Assembly (NCBI GenBank): GCA_030656535.1
Contig: JAUSPL010000097.1
Location: forward strand, 1 to 5,851
Direction: 5' to 3'
Length of the DNA: 5,851 nucleotides
DNA from: Gemmobacter sp.
Lineage (GTDB): Bacteria > Pseudomonadota > Alphaproteobacteria > Rhodobacterales > Rhodobacteraceae
The position numbers and the translations under genes were made by a program. The notes beneath the pieces were generated by a model. The model did not search any database. It worked only from the letters and a program-made list of their open reading frames with translations, and had not been told where the DNA came from. Below are positions 1 through 5,851 of the stretch, in pieces (the stretch's first letter is position 1; each line of letters opens with the position of its first letter).

Positions 1-3000
1 TAAGCCGGTTCAACCGATATCCATCATCGACCTCCGCCTCCCAGACGGCCACAGCACCCGGCCATGGGACCCCGGTCACAGCCAGGTGCGGCGCCAAAGG
101 ATCCTCCTGGCCCGTCATCAGCGGCAGGTCCAGAAACAGCGGATACACCGGCACCGGCGCCACAAAGGCGCGCGGACTCACGCGTTCTTCGGCAGCATCT
201 GACGGCACATAGACTGCTGCCTCGACCCGCACGGCCTCCAGCAGCTGCGCCCCGGCCGATTCCACCCGGTCAATCCGGTACAGCCCCGCCGACCCCAGAT
301 CGACCACATCCCCGGCACCAAGCGCCAACTTTGACGGCGGCAGAGCAAATCGGGCACCATCCCGCGCCACCCGTGCTTCGGCAAGCCAGCGCTCTGCAAT
401 TGCCCTGCCTTCCGCGCGCGTCAGAACCAGAGCAAGCTCGGACTGAGACAGCCCAAGTGCCGCGTCATCGGGAAACACAGCCTCCTCAGATCGCGTCTCG
501 AAATCGCTCTCCGCCTCGATGAACGCCACCCGCACGCGCCCTGCCGTCTCGGATTCGGGACTGCGTGCGGTTTCCAGATCGCCGCCCGCATCGGGGTGCA
601 GCGCCAGATCATCCGGACCGATCACGGCTGACACCCGGCCATCCCGCATCCGAAACCGCACCACCCCGTCGCGCTCCACCGCCTCGAACGCATAGGCAAG
701 CATCAACGGCTGAAGCGCCGCCCGCGCTGACCCCACCTCGGAGCGGGCATAGCCGCGAACCACGCCGTGCAATCCCGACACGTCATAGTCCCGCAGGCCT
801 GACCGCTCGCAGATCTCTGCGACCACCGCCGCCAAAGGCTGATTGGTAATCCGTCCGGTGATCCAGTGACCGCGGGAATAGTTTGCACCGTCAGACCAAA
901 GATCCAGATTCCCCGGAAACCCCGGGAACGGACGCGCATCCCATGCCCAGACAAAAGCGCGCGCCATGTCCACCATTGGCCCGGTGTAAATCTCGGACAC
1001 TGCGTTGTTGTCGTTCCAGTATTCGGCCATCGCGCGCAGATACTGCATCTGGATCACGTCATCGCGTCGCCCGGAAGAATACTTCGGCACAAACGATTCC
1101 GATGACTTCGGGTCCAGGAACACGTTCGGCTGATTGGTCGCCTTGTCGATGGCCGCACAGCCCAGTTCGGTGAACCAGAACGGTTTTGACCGTGGCACCC
1201 ACGCCGTCGGCACCGCAGCGCGCAGCCCGTCCACCCGGTCATGATGCGCATTATTCCACCACCCGCGCAGATCTTTGTTGCGCCAGATCCAGGGCTCGCC
1301 AAAGGCGTCATCGGTGATCGGCGTGCGTACCTGCAAAGCCTCTGCCGCAGCGCCCTGGTAGTACCAGTCAAACCCCTCGCCGCCTTCGATATTTTCTTTC
1401 AAATACGCCAAGTTGTAGATCGACCCAAAGCGCGCATCCGCATGCCCGTCCCCATCGCGCCAATCCGACAAGGGCATATAGTTGTCGATCCCGACAAACC
1501 CGACCTCTGGGTCGGCCCAAAGGGGGTCCAGATGGAAATATCGGTTCCCCTCGGGGCTGGAATAGCCGAAATATTCGGACCAATCCGCCGCATAGGAAAT
1601 CTTGACGTCCGGCCCAAGGATCGTCCGCACCTCGGTCACCAACTGCCGCAAGGCATCAACGGCAGGAAAGCTATCTCCCGCCCCGCGCAGTTGCGTCAGG
1701 CCGCGCATTTCGGACCCCACGCAAAAGGCATCGACGCCACCCGCAAGCGCGCAAAGATGCGCATAGTGCAGGATGAAGCGTCGGTACGACCATTCATCCG
1801 GTCCGGTATAAACCACCTGTCCGGCAACAACCGCAAAGTCCGACGGCACAGCCGTGCCAAAGAACGCCGCAACCTCGGTCTCCGCGGAAGCCGTCCGGTC
1901 AGGACTGCCCACCCGGCCCGGCGCGACCGACAGCGTGATCCGACCGCGCCACGGCAAGACAGGCTGATCCGCAGCACCGCACCACGGATCTGGCAATCCA
2001 TTGCCTGACATTTGCTCCATCAGGAGAAAGGGATAGAACATCACTGCCTTTCCCTCGACCTTCAGCGCGGCAATCGCCTCCAGCACCGAAGTATCCCCCG
2101 GCGTGCCACCATAGACAACGCGCCCCCCGTTCTTTGGCACCACCTCTGCCTCGGCACGCCCGATACCGCCCGCACGCCAAGGTTGGCCCACACCGTCTTG
2201 CGACCGCTGCTCGACCTTGGGACGCACCTGACAAAACCCACAGCGCAGATCGTCGGCGAACCACGACACGATCAGTGACGCCGCCCCGACCTGCGGTGCC
2301 TCGTCGACCAGCTGATCCAGCGACGACTGAAAGTCCGTCCGCCCGGAAGGTGAATTGACGTTCGCGGTCCGGTTTACCCCTGGCGCATCGGCATAGTGCA
2401 CACGCGTGGTTGCCAGTGCATACTCACCCGTCCCCGGCATCAATGCCACGGCCCGAACCGACGAACGCAGATCACTGATTTCCGCAGACAACGCCTGCAC
2501 CGGTCGGATCACCTCAAAGGAAAACTGCGGCACCCGGTTGCCGAACCTGCTCAGGTCCAGATCCTCGATCACCACATAGGCCACACCGCGATAGGCAGGC
2601 GCATTGCCCAGCCCTTCGACCGCCTCGATCTTGGGGTCGGGCAACTGATCCTCGGTCCCGGTATAGACCCGCAGATCCAGTGATCCTGCCTCGACCTCTT
2701 GCCCGTCGGCCCATACGCGACCCACCCGAGAGATCACGCCCTCGCACAAGGCGACGGCAAGACTGACGGAATAGGAATATTCCAGCGTCTTTGGCTTGGC
2801 GACACCCTTGCCGCCTGACACGCGCGTCACATCCTCCTGAAAGCGCGAGGCCCATATCACCTGACCGCCGACCCGCACCCGGCCCCAGACGACGGGCACC
2901 GCGGACCCCTCGCCCGCCCCCATGACGCGAAAACGCTCGACCCGGCCAACCTCGACCGGACCAGATCCCTTGCCCAGCAGACGCTGGTCAATCACCCTGC

Positions 3001-3112
3001 CCAAAGTGGCCCCGATCGCCCGCCCGATCACTGCACCAGACAGGCCCAGAACCGTGCCGCCGAACCCAGCCCCAAGCGCAGCCCCCGCCGCAGACAGCAA
3101 AATGGTCGCCAT
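1..3112 (-). CDS. orfg15: GTA megatron / host-specificity protein with TIM-barrel domain (partial, 3' end missing)
   Basis: The first 1037 codons of the largest GTA protein (about 1300 aa in relatives, from memory); the C-terminus lies beyond base 1. I read the frame from 3112 to 2 without a stop. In RcGTA this protein forms the tail-tip fibre/hub complex that meets the recipient surface. Residues 7-40 form a glycine zipper (G10, G14, G18, G26, G30, G34, G38). Residues about 50-420 are baseplate-hub-like, including WASRFQED and a CGFC pair (C291, C294). Residues about 430-735 are the GTA TIM-barrel domain (PF13547), with DAFCVGSEMRGLTQLRG (461-477), ISYAADWSEYFGY, VGIDNYMPLSDW and PFWFTELGC (644-652), where E649 resembles a glycosidase catalytic acid. 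From about 760 to 930 is the phage-tail region (PF13550 type). The ATG is fixed by an upstream in-frame TGA and a strong ribosome binding site. The call is firm; enzymatic activity is inference. Confidence 0.95.
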   Translation of the reverse strand, partial: MATILLSAAGAALGAGFGGTVLGLSGAVIGRAIGATLGRVIDQRLLGKGSGPVEVGRVERFRVMGAGEGSAVPVVWGRVRVGGQVIWASRFQEDVTRVSGGKGVAKPKTLEYSYSVSLAVALCEGVISRVGRVWADGQEVEAGSLDLRVYTGTEDQLPDPKIEAVEGLGNAPAYRGVAYVVIEDLDLSRFGNRVPQFSFEVIRPVQALSAEISDLRSSVRAVALMPGTGEYALATTRVHYADAPGVNRTANVNSPSGRTDFQSSLDQLVDEAPQVGAASLIVSWFADDLRCGFCQVRPKVEQRSQDGVGQPWRAGGIGRAEAEVVPKNGGRVVYGGTPGDTSVLEAIAALKVEGKAVMFYPFLLMEQMSGNGLPDPWCGAADQPVLPWRGRITLSVAPGRVGSPDRTASAETEVAAFFGTAVPSDFAVVAGQVVYTGPDEWSYRRFILHYAHLCALAGGVDAFCVGSEMRGLTQLRGAGDSFPAVDALRQLVTEVRTILGPDVKISYAADWSEYFGYSSPEGNRYFHLDPLWADPEVGFVGIDNYMPLSDWRDGDGHADARFGSIYNLAYLKENIEGGEGFDWYYQGAAAEALQVRTPITDDAFGEPWIWRNKDLRGWWNNAHHDRVDGLRAAVPTAWVPRSKPFWFTELGCAAIDKATNQPNVFLDPKSSESFVPKYSSGRRDDVIQMQYLRAMAEYWNDNNAVSEIYTGPMVDMARAFVWAWDARPFPGFPGNLDLWSDGANYSRGHWITGRITNQPLAAVVAEICERSGLRDYDVSGLHGVVRGYARSEVGSARAALQPLMLAYAFEAVERDGVVRFRMRDGRVSAVIGPDDLALHPDAGGDLETARSPESETAGRVRVAFIEAESDFETRSEEAVFPDDAALGLSQSELALVLTRAEGRAIAERWLAEARVARDGARFALPPSKLALGAGDVVDLGSAGLYRIDRVESAGAQLLEAVRVEAAVYVPSDAAEERVSPRAFVAPVPVYPLFLDLPLMTGQEDPLAPHLAVTGVPWPGAVAVWEAEVDDGYRLNRL

Positions 3113-3249
3113 GCCGACCCCCTTTCAGGATTGTTCCGTCCCGCCCGCACCAGCTATCTGGATCCGGACCAACCACCGCGAAATGCCCGGCAACGCCAAA
3201 GCCCCCGCCCCACCGTGTCTTGAATGCAATTTGCGCCGCAGGCCCGGCT
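3113..3249. other. 137-base gap between peptidase and megatron genes
   Basis: This stretch contains no reading frame with support. The orfg15 frame is closed by a TGA at 3125-3127, five codons before its ATG, and a minus-strand frame from a GTG at 3174-3176 is a shadow that continues inside orfg15 in another frame. Most of the gap is G-rich on the transcribed-sense strand. The only functional element identified is the ribosome binding site at its downstream end. No terminator-like hairpin with a T-run is present, so read-through from orfg14 into orfg15 is expected. Confidence 0.65.
3117..3125 (-). promoter_or_regulatory. Ribosome binding site of orfg15
   Basis: AAAGGGGGT on the minus strand ends 4 bases before the ATG at 3110-3112, with the GGGGG core 5 bases away. 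An in-frame TGA at 3125-3127 directly precedes it, so this site fixes the orfg15 start. Confidence 0.65.
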
Positions 3250-3684
3250 TCAGCCCTCTGGCCAGCCGAACCGCCCCACGACCCGCCGGCGCCAGGGCGC
3301 GCTCAACGGGCTCTCGATCACCCCGTGCCCCGTATAGGCGTGGACGAACGTTGCCCCCGCACCAATCACCGCCGCAATTCCCAGATGCTTGGCGATGCTG
3401 CCCGCCCGCATCCGGAACAACAGCACATCCCCCGGCGCTTCATCGCCTTGCGCCTTTTCGATCAACCAGACCCGCGCCGCCTCACGCAAGACCTCGCGTC
3501 CGCTCGCCTCGGCCCAATCGGGCGTATAGGCGGGTACCGCGCAGGGCTCGCCCCCGCGCACCGCCCGCCAAACCCCACGCAGCAACCCCAGACAATCCGC
3601 CCCCGCCCCAAGGCTCGAGGCCTGATGCACATAGGGCGTCCCGATCCAGCTTCGTGCCTGCGTTATAACCTTGATGCCTGTCAT
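3250..3684 (-). CDS. orfg14: GTA NlpC/P60-type cell-wall peptidase (TIGR02219 family)
   Basis: A phage-type NlpC/P60 cysteine peptidase of 144 residues, expected to cleave peptidoglycan stem peptides so that the tail can pass the recipient's cell wall. It opens with the family's typical VITQARSWIGTPYVHQAS (residues 6-23). The nucleophile is C31 in GADCLGLLRGVWR. The likely catalytic histidine is H100 in AKHLGIAAV, with a candidate third polar residue H115 in FVHAY. PGDVLLF (84-90) is the usual strand before the histidine. The length matches this compact family, which has no signal peptide because it travels on the particle. The chosen ATG (3682-3684) places the domain 3 residues from the N-terminus, as in relatives, but has no clear Shine-Dalgarno. 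An in-frame ATG at 3709-3711 has a GGGGG 6 bases upstream and would add nine residues. The stop is TGA at 3250-3252. Confidence 0.9.
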   Translation of the reverse strand: MTGIKVITQARSWIGTPYVHQASSLGAGADCLGLLRGVWRAVRGGEPCAVPAYTPDWAEASGREVLREAARVWLIEKAQGDEAPGDVLLFRMRAGSIAKHLGIAAVIGAGATFVHAYTGHGVIESPLSAPWRRRVVGRFGWPEG

Positions 3685-3708
3685 TGGCCCATCGTCGCGT
3701 ACCACGCC

Positions 3709-3722
3709 CATCGTATTCCCCC
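3709..3722 (-). promoter_or_regulatory. Ribosome binding site for an alternative orfg14 start
   Basis: On the minus strand, GGGGG (3718-3722) lies 6 bases before an ATG (3709-3711) in the orfg14 frame. It is the best-looking ribosome binding site near this gene. It argues for a start nine codons upstream of the one favoured by family alignment; the added residues (MGVVRDDGP) match nothing I recognise. Confidence 0.45.
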
Positions 3723-3726
3723 ATAC

Positions 3727-3836
3727 CTTCGCAGGACACATCAGCATTGACCAAAGGCCAAAGCCTTCGCGCAATCAGCCCTCTCGACTTTTTTTGAAAA
3801 CGGGCCTCGCAACGGGCATGTGCTTCGCAGATCAGC
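3727..3836 (-). repeat. Three imperfect copies of a split motif GCTGAT-n-GCGAAG
   Basis: Read on the minus (transcribed-sense) strand, two fixed six-base halves recur three times. At 3823-3836 the halves are separated by 2 bases, at 3765-3779 by 3 bases, and at 3727-3745 by 7 bases. All three copies are in the same orientation and confined to the non-coding gap upstream of the peptidase gene. The spacing between halves is not constant, so this is not a simple tandem repeat. It could be a protein-binding cluster, a relic of duplication, or chance in GC-rich DNA; function is unknown. Confidence 0.4.
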
Positions 3837-3887
3837 CCCACGTGACCGCCCGGACCCTGCCGAACACGAAGAATCGCCGGATCCTGC

Positions 3888-4763
3888 TTACCCGCGGCTC
3901 CCGCCATCATTGGGCGCAGAGCTGACCGGATAGGCCATCAACCAATCCTCGCCCGGTACATGCGGAAACCCGCGGAAGTTCACGAAATTTCCGAATTTCA
4001 ACCGACAGGTATCCGTCCGCTTGTCGCAACCAGCCTCCAGGCGCAAAAGATCGCCAACCGCGACAGGTGCGCGCAAACCTTCCCACAATTCGACCACCCG
4101 GTCGGACCCCGACAGCCGATCGTTCTTGATCACCCCGACCATACCTGCCGCAGCCCCAGACAAAACCACCAGACGCCCACGCTCGAACCAGCGATCATCG
4201 AACCCCAGAAATCCGTCGAACCGGAATAGCCGTCCGTCCTCGACCGCCTCGACGGGGCGCTCTGCAAAATACCCGGGCAGGCTCAGATCAACCCCGCAAC
4301 CCCGGTCACCCAGCAAGGCCGAACACGGCCGCTGAAATACCCGGCCCGTCGCCGCGTTCAAGACCTCGGCCAGCCCGCGCAGTTCGACGGAAAACGCACC
4401 GCCCGCCCGTACCACCTCACCCATCGAGCCACGAAACTGCATGTGCCGAACCGACACATCTGCCCAGTTCACAAGCCAGGCCCGCACATCAGCCCCGTCG
4501 AACCGCCCCGCCAACAGATCGGCCTCGGTGATTCCGACATCCGACAGCGCACCCAACGCCTCGGTGTTGTCGACAGACAAGCCCGTGGTCTGGCTGATCG
4601 CCTTGGCGGTCAGACCGGATCCCGCCCGAAACACAATGCCGTCAAAGCCAAGATCCACGTCATGGTCGGTGAACCCCATCACTTCGCCATCGCGTCGCTC
4701 TACCGCCCAACAGCGCGCGATAGTGGTGATCCCGGTCCCCAGGTGGTCCAGCAGCGCACTCAT
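3888..4763 (-). CDS. orfg13: GTA baseplate hub protein, DUF2163 / phage BR0599 family
   Basis: A complete gene of 291 residues. It belongs to the DUF2163 family (N-terminal half) with a C-terminal phage BR0599-like region, matching TIGR02218, and corresponds to the RcGTA hub protein at the tail tip. Visible motifs are TTIARCWAVERRDGEVMGFT then DHDVDL (residues 13-38), TGLSVDNTEALGALSD (60-75), FDGADVRAWLVNW (88-100), WFERGRLVVLSGAAAGMVGV (192-211) and the C-terminal NFRGFPHVPGEDW (262-274) followed by PNDGGS. Four cysteines outside the N-terminus, C147, C156, C246 and C253, form a paired C-x8-C and C-x6-C pattern that could bind a metal or Fe-S cluster (inference). The ATG overlaps the orfg12 stop (ATGA), and a GAGG at 4771-4774 sits 7 bases upstream, a good ribosome binding site. 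The gene ends at a TAA (3888-3890). Unlike the other junctions, 203 bases separate it from the next gene. Confidence 0.94.
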   Translation of the reverse strand: MSALLDHLGTGITTIARCWAVERRDGEVMGFTDHDVDLGFDGIVFRAGSGLTAKAISQTTGLSVDNTEALGALSDVGITEADLLAGRFDGADVRAWLVNWADVSVRHMQFRGSMGEVVRAGGAFSVELRGLAEVLNAATGRVFQRPCSALLGDRGCGVDLSLPGYFAERPVEAVEDGRLFRFDGFLGFDDRWFERGRLVVLSGAAAGMVGVIKNDRLSGSDRVVELWEGLRAPVAVGDLLRLEAGCDKRTDTCRLKFGNFVNFRGFPHVPGEDWLMAYPVSSAPNDGGSRG

Positions 4764-5392
4764 ACCCGCACCTCGACGACCGGCACCGCAGGCACATCGC
4801 CCGCCTGAAAAGACGCGACAGACACCTGAATTCGGTCGGTATCAAACCGCACCGGCACGTCGAACTCGAACCCGGCGCGGACCTCGACCCCTTCGGGCAC
4901 CGGATCGGCAAAGGTGATCATCCCCGTTGCTGCATCAACCTCCCAAGCCTCGCTTTCGACCATCGGCCGCCGCGCCAGGCTGACCAGAACCGTTCCCGCC
5001 ACCGGCTTGGTGATCGGGCGCTGATACACCTGATCCCCAGAGGCATAGTCCTTGCGCAGCGCAAAGACCCGCCCCACCCCATCCCCATGCCCGATCAGCT
5101 GATCAAAATGCGTTGCGGCCCGCCCGGATACAGACGATTTGAAATCCGCCCAGTCCTTCCAGCGAAACCCGTGCAACTGCCCAAACCGCGCCTCAAAGAA
5201 CGCGATCAGCGCCGCGACATCATCCAGCGAGCGCAACCCCAACCCCGCATCATATCGTCTGCGCGAATGAGCCCAGGGGCTGTTGCGCTCCTCGTACCCG
5301 TTTGCCAGCGTGACGATCTCTGTCCGCCGCTCTGGCCCCCCAACCGACCCGAAACTTAGCGATGCCGGAAACCGAACTTCATGAAATGCCAT
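4760..5392 (-). CDS. orfg12: GTA distal tail protein, DUF2460 / TIGR02217 family
   Basis: A complete gene of 210 residues, the usual length for this family. In RcGTA the orfg12 product is the distal tail protein, a ring joining the tail tube to the baseplate hub. Conserved blocks visible here are the N-terminal FHEVRFPASLSFGSVGGPER (residues 3-22), GYEERNSPWAHSRRRYDAGL (32-51), and FFEARFGQLHGFRWKDWADF (65-84), the most recognisable signature. The rest is beta-rich with alternating Val residues and ends PVVEVRV. The ATG at 5390-5392 starts 3 bases after the orfg11 stop. An AAGGA (plus positions 5404-5408) lies 11 bases upstream, a little far for a Shine-Dalgarno, and a GAGG lies too close, so translational coupling to orfg11 is likely. 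The stop overlaps the orfg13 start as ATGA. Family assignment is firm; the structural role is carried over from RcGTA. Confidence 0.93.
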   Translation of the reverse strand: MAFHEVRFPASLSFGSVGGPERRTEIVTLANGYEERNSPWAHSRRRYDAGLGLRSLDDVAALIAFFEARFGQLHGFRWKDWADFKSSVSGRAATHFDQLIGHGDGVGRVFALRKDYASGDQVYQRPITKPVAGTVLVSLARRPMVESEAWEVDAATGMITFADPVPEGVEVRAGFEFDVPVRFDTDRIQVSVASFQAGDVPAVPVVEVRV

Positions 5393-5395
5393 GCC

Positions 5396-5851
5396 TCACC
5401 CGTTCCTTTGCCCACGCGCCAAAGCCCTGTTGACCTGCGCCGCGATCTGGCTTTGTGACCGCTGGAACCCCGTCACATCGGGGGTCTGGATGTTCATCAC
5501 CACGTTCACTCCGCGTCCACCGCCCGACCTCACGCCCAGACGTCCATCCGCGCCCCGCGCCAGCGGCAAGATTGCCTCGGGACCCGCTTCCCCCATCAAC
5601 CCGGTACCTCCGCGCATTGGGAACGTCACAGGCGACGACACCACCCCGCCTTGCGCAAACGGCATCACCCGCCCCAGACTGAACGCGCCGCCCTTCTCAA
5701 ACGGCATCAACGCCCCCAGGGCCGACTGCAATCCGCCAGCCAAGGCACCACCCAGGGCATTCTGAACGGGCCGCATCGCGATGTTGTAGACAGAATCCAC
5801 CATCGTCTTTGCGACCCCACGCAAGGCATCCGACAGCTTCATCCCGTCAAA
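5396..5851 (-). CDS. orfg11: GTA tail tape-measure protein, C-terminal part (partial)
   Basis: This is the C-terminal end of the tape-measure protein, which spans the tail lumen and sets tail length during assembly. The frame is open to the window edge, giving 151 residues; the ATG at 5842 is preceded in frame by Phe-Asp-Gly codons and is internal, so the gene begins outside the window. Visible features are an amphipathic Ala/Gly-rich segment (LRGVAKTMVDSVYNIAMRPV), two short repeats of the form MPF-x2-GG (MPFEKGGAF and MPFAQGGVV), and the signature FPMRGGTGLMGEAGPEAILP followed by LARG-DGRLGV. That signature is characteristic of the C-termini of phage and GTA tape-measure proteins. A Gly/Arg-rich linker and a short helical tail follow, ending RGQRNG at a TGA (5396-5398). 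The stop lies 3 bases before the orfg12 ATG, consistent with one transcript. In RcGTA this gene is unusually short (roughly 220 aa, from memory), so perhaps two thirds is present. The family call is firm; the full length is unknown. Confidence 0.9.
   Translation of the reverse strand, partial: FDGMKLSDALRGVAKTMVDSVYNIAMRPVQNALGGALAGGLQSALGALMPFEKGGAFSLGRVMPFAQGGVVSSPVTFPMRGGTGLMGEAGPEAILPLARGADGRLGVRSGGGRGVNVVMNIQTPDVTGFQRSQSQIAAQVNRALARGQRNG

Larger units (their letters stand above)
3685..3887. other. 203-base gap between hub and peptidase genes
   Basis: Neither neighbouring gene extends into this stretch with any family support. The orfg13 frame ends at 3888. The orfg14 frame is open only back to a TGA at 3775-3777. 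A minus-strand reading frame starting at 3910 crosses the whole gap but continues antiparallel-free inside orfg14 in a different frame, has no ribosome binding site and no recognisable domain. The gap holds three copies of a split motif (minus-strand GCTGAT-n-GCGAAG), a T7 run at 3789-3795, and a weak 5-bp hairpin at 3754-3767. Near its downstream end lies a GGGGG (3718-3722) placed 6 bases before an ATG at 3709-3711, so the gap would shrink to 176 bases if orfg14 starts there. No convincing promoter or terminator could be identified by eye. Confidence 0.7.

Noticed and set aside
178..849. Several short frames on both strands in the first kilobase
   Set aside because: All overlap the continuous orfg15 frame, which I followed codon by codon to base 2.
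1241..2008. Plus-strand open frame of 255 codons
   Set aside because: It lies entirely antisense to the TIM-barrel region of orfg15, whose protein motifs are unmistakable. Its product is Arg/Pro-rich without any domain; it is a shadow of high GC3 coding.
2922..3668. Plus-strand open frame of 248 codons, and an overlapping one at 3220-3750
   Set aside because: They run antisense across orfg15, a gap and orfg14. The products are Pro/Arg/Ser low-complexity sequences typical of GC-rich antisense frames.
3754..3767. Small hairpin AAGGC-loop-GCCTT as a terminator
   Set aside because: The stem has only five pairs and no T-run follows on either strand, and termination here would cut off two required GTA genes.
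3775..3819. Fourteen-codon minus-strand frame in the gap (MPVARPVFKKSREG) carrying an A7 run that could be slippery
   Set aside because: The ribosome binding site is weak, and neither a -1 nor +1 shift at the A7 run joins it to the peptidase frame without meeting a stop.
3482..3910. Minus-strand frame of 142 codons crossing the orfg13-orfg14 gap
   Set aside because: It starts within the conserved PNDGG-coding end of orfg13, where ATGATG is dictated by that protein, lacks a ribosome binding site, and half of it overlaps orfg14 in another frame. It is the only frame that spans the gap, so it remains the first candidate if the gap proves to be translated.
4441..4917. Plus-strand frames antisense to orfg12 and orfg13
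   Set aside because: They are covered by well-supported minus-strand genes and have no recognisable domain or ribosome binding site.

Overview
The window is the distal-tail end of a gene transfer agent (GTA) structural cluster of the Rhodobacter capsulatus type (RcGTA-like). It most likely comes from a member of the Rhodobacterales/Roseobacter group. Five co-oriented genes, all on the minus strand, follow the fixed RcGTA order orfg11-orfg12-orfg13-orfg14-orfg15. Evidence for the taxon is the high GC content with strong third-position GC bias, the gene order, and protein motifs I recognise as typical of alphaproteobacterial GTAs. The species cannot be named from this stretch.

Layout in transcription order (right to left). 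(1) 5396-5851: C-terminal end of the tail tape-measure protein, gene cut by the window edge. (2) 4760-5392: complete distal tail protein (DUF2460 family). (3) 3888-4763: complete baseplate hub protein (DUF2163 family) with a four-cysteine pattern; its ATG overlaps the previous stop codon (ATGA). (4) 3685-3887: a 203-base gap with no convincing gene, carrying three copies of a short split motif. (5) 3250-3684: NlpC/P60-type cell-wall peptidase. (6) 3113-3249: a second gap of 137 bases, with a strong ribosome binding site at its downstream end. (7) 1-3112: the first 1037 codons of the very large 'megatron'/host-specificity protein, which has a GTA TIM-barrel domain and a phage-tail domain; its 3' end lies beyond base 1. 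I read this frame codon by codon from 3112 to 2 and found no stop.

The proteins would act together as the tail tip of a small siphovirus-like particle. The tape measure sets tail length. The distal tail protein and hub build the baseplate. The peptidase opens the recipient's peptidoglycan, and the megatron protein contacts the cell surface and probably helps DNA cross the envelope. All frames are intact, which fits a maintained GTA rather than a decaying prophage. From tail genes alone, an RcGTA-related phage cannot be excluded.

No RNA genes, mobile elements, CRISPR arrays, attachment sites or factor-independent terminators were found. The least ordinary points are the two gaps in an operon that is otherwise overlapping or nearly so, and a regular glycine zipper at the N-terminus of the megatron protein.
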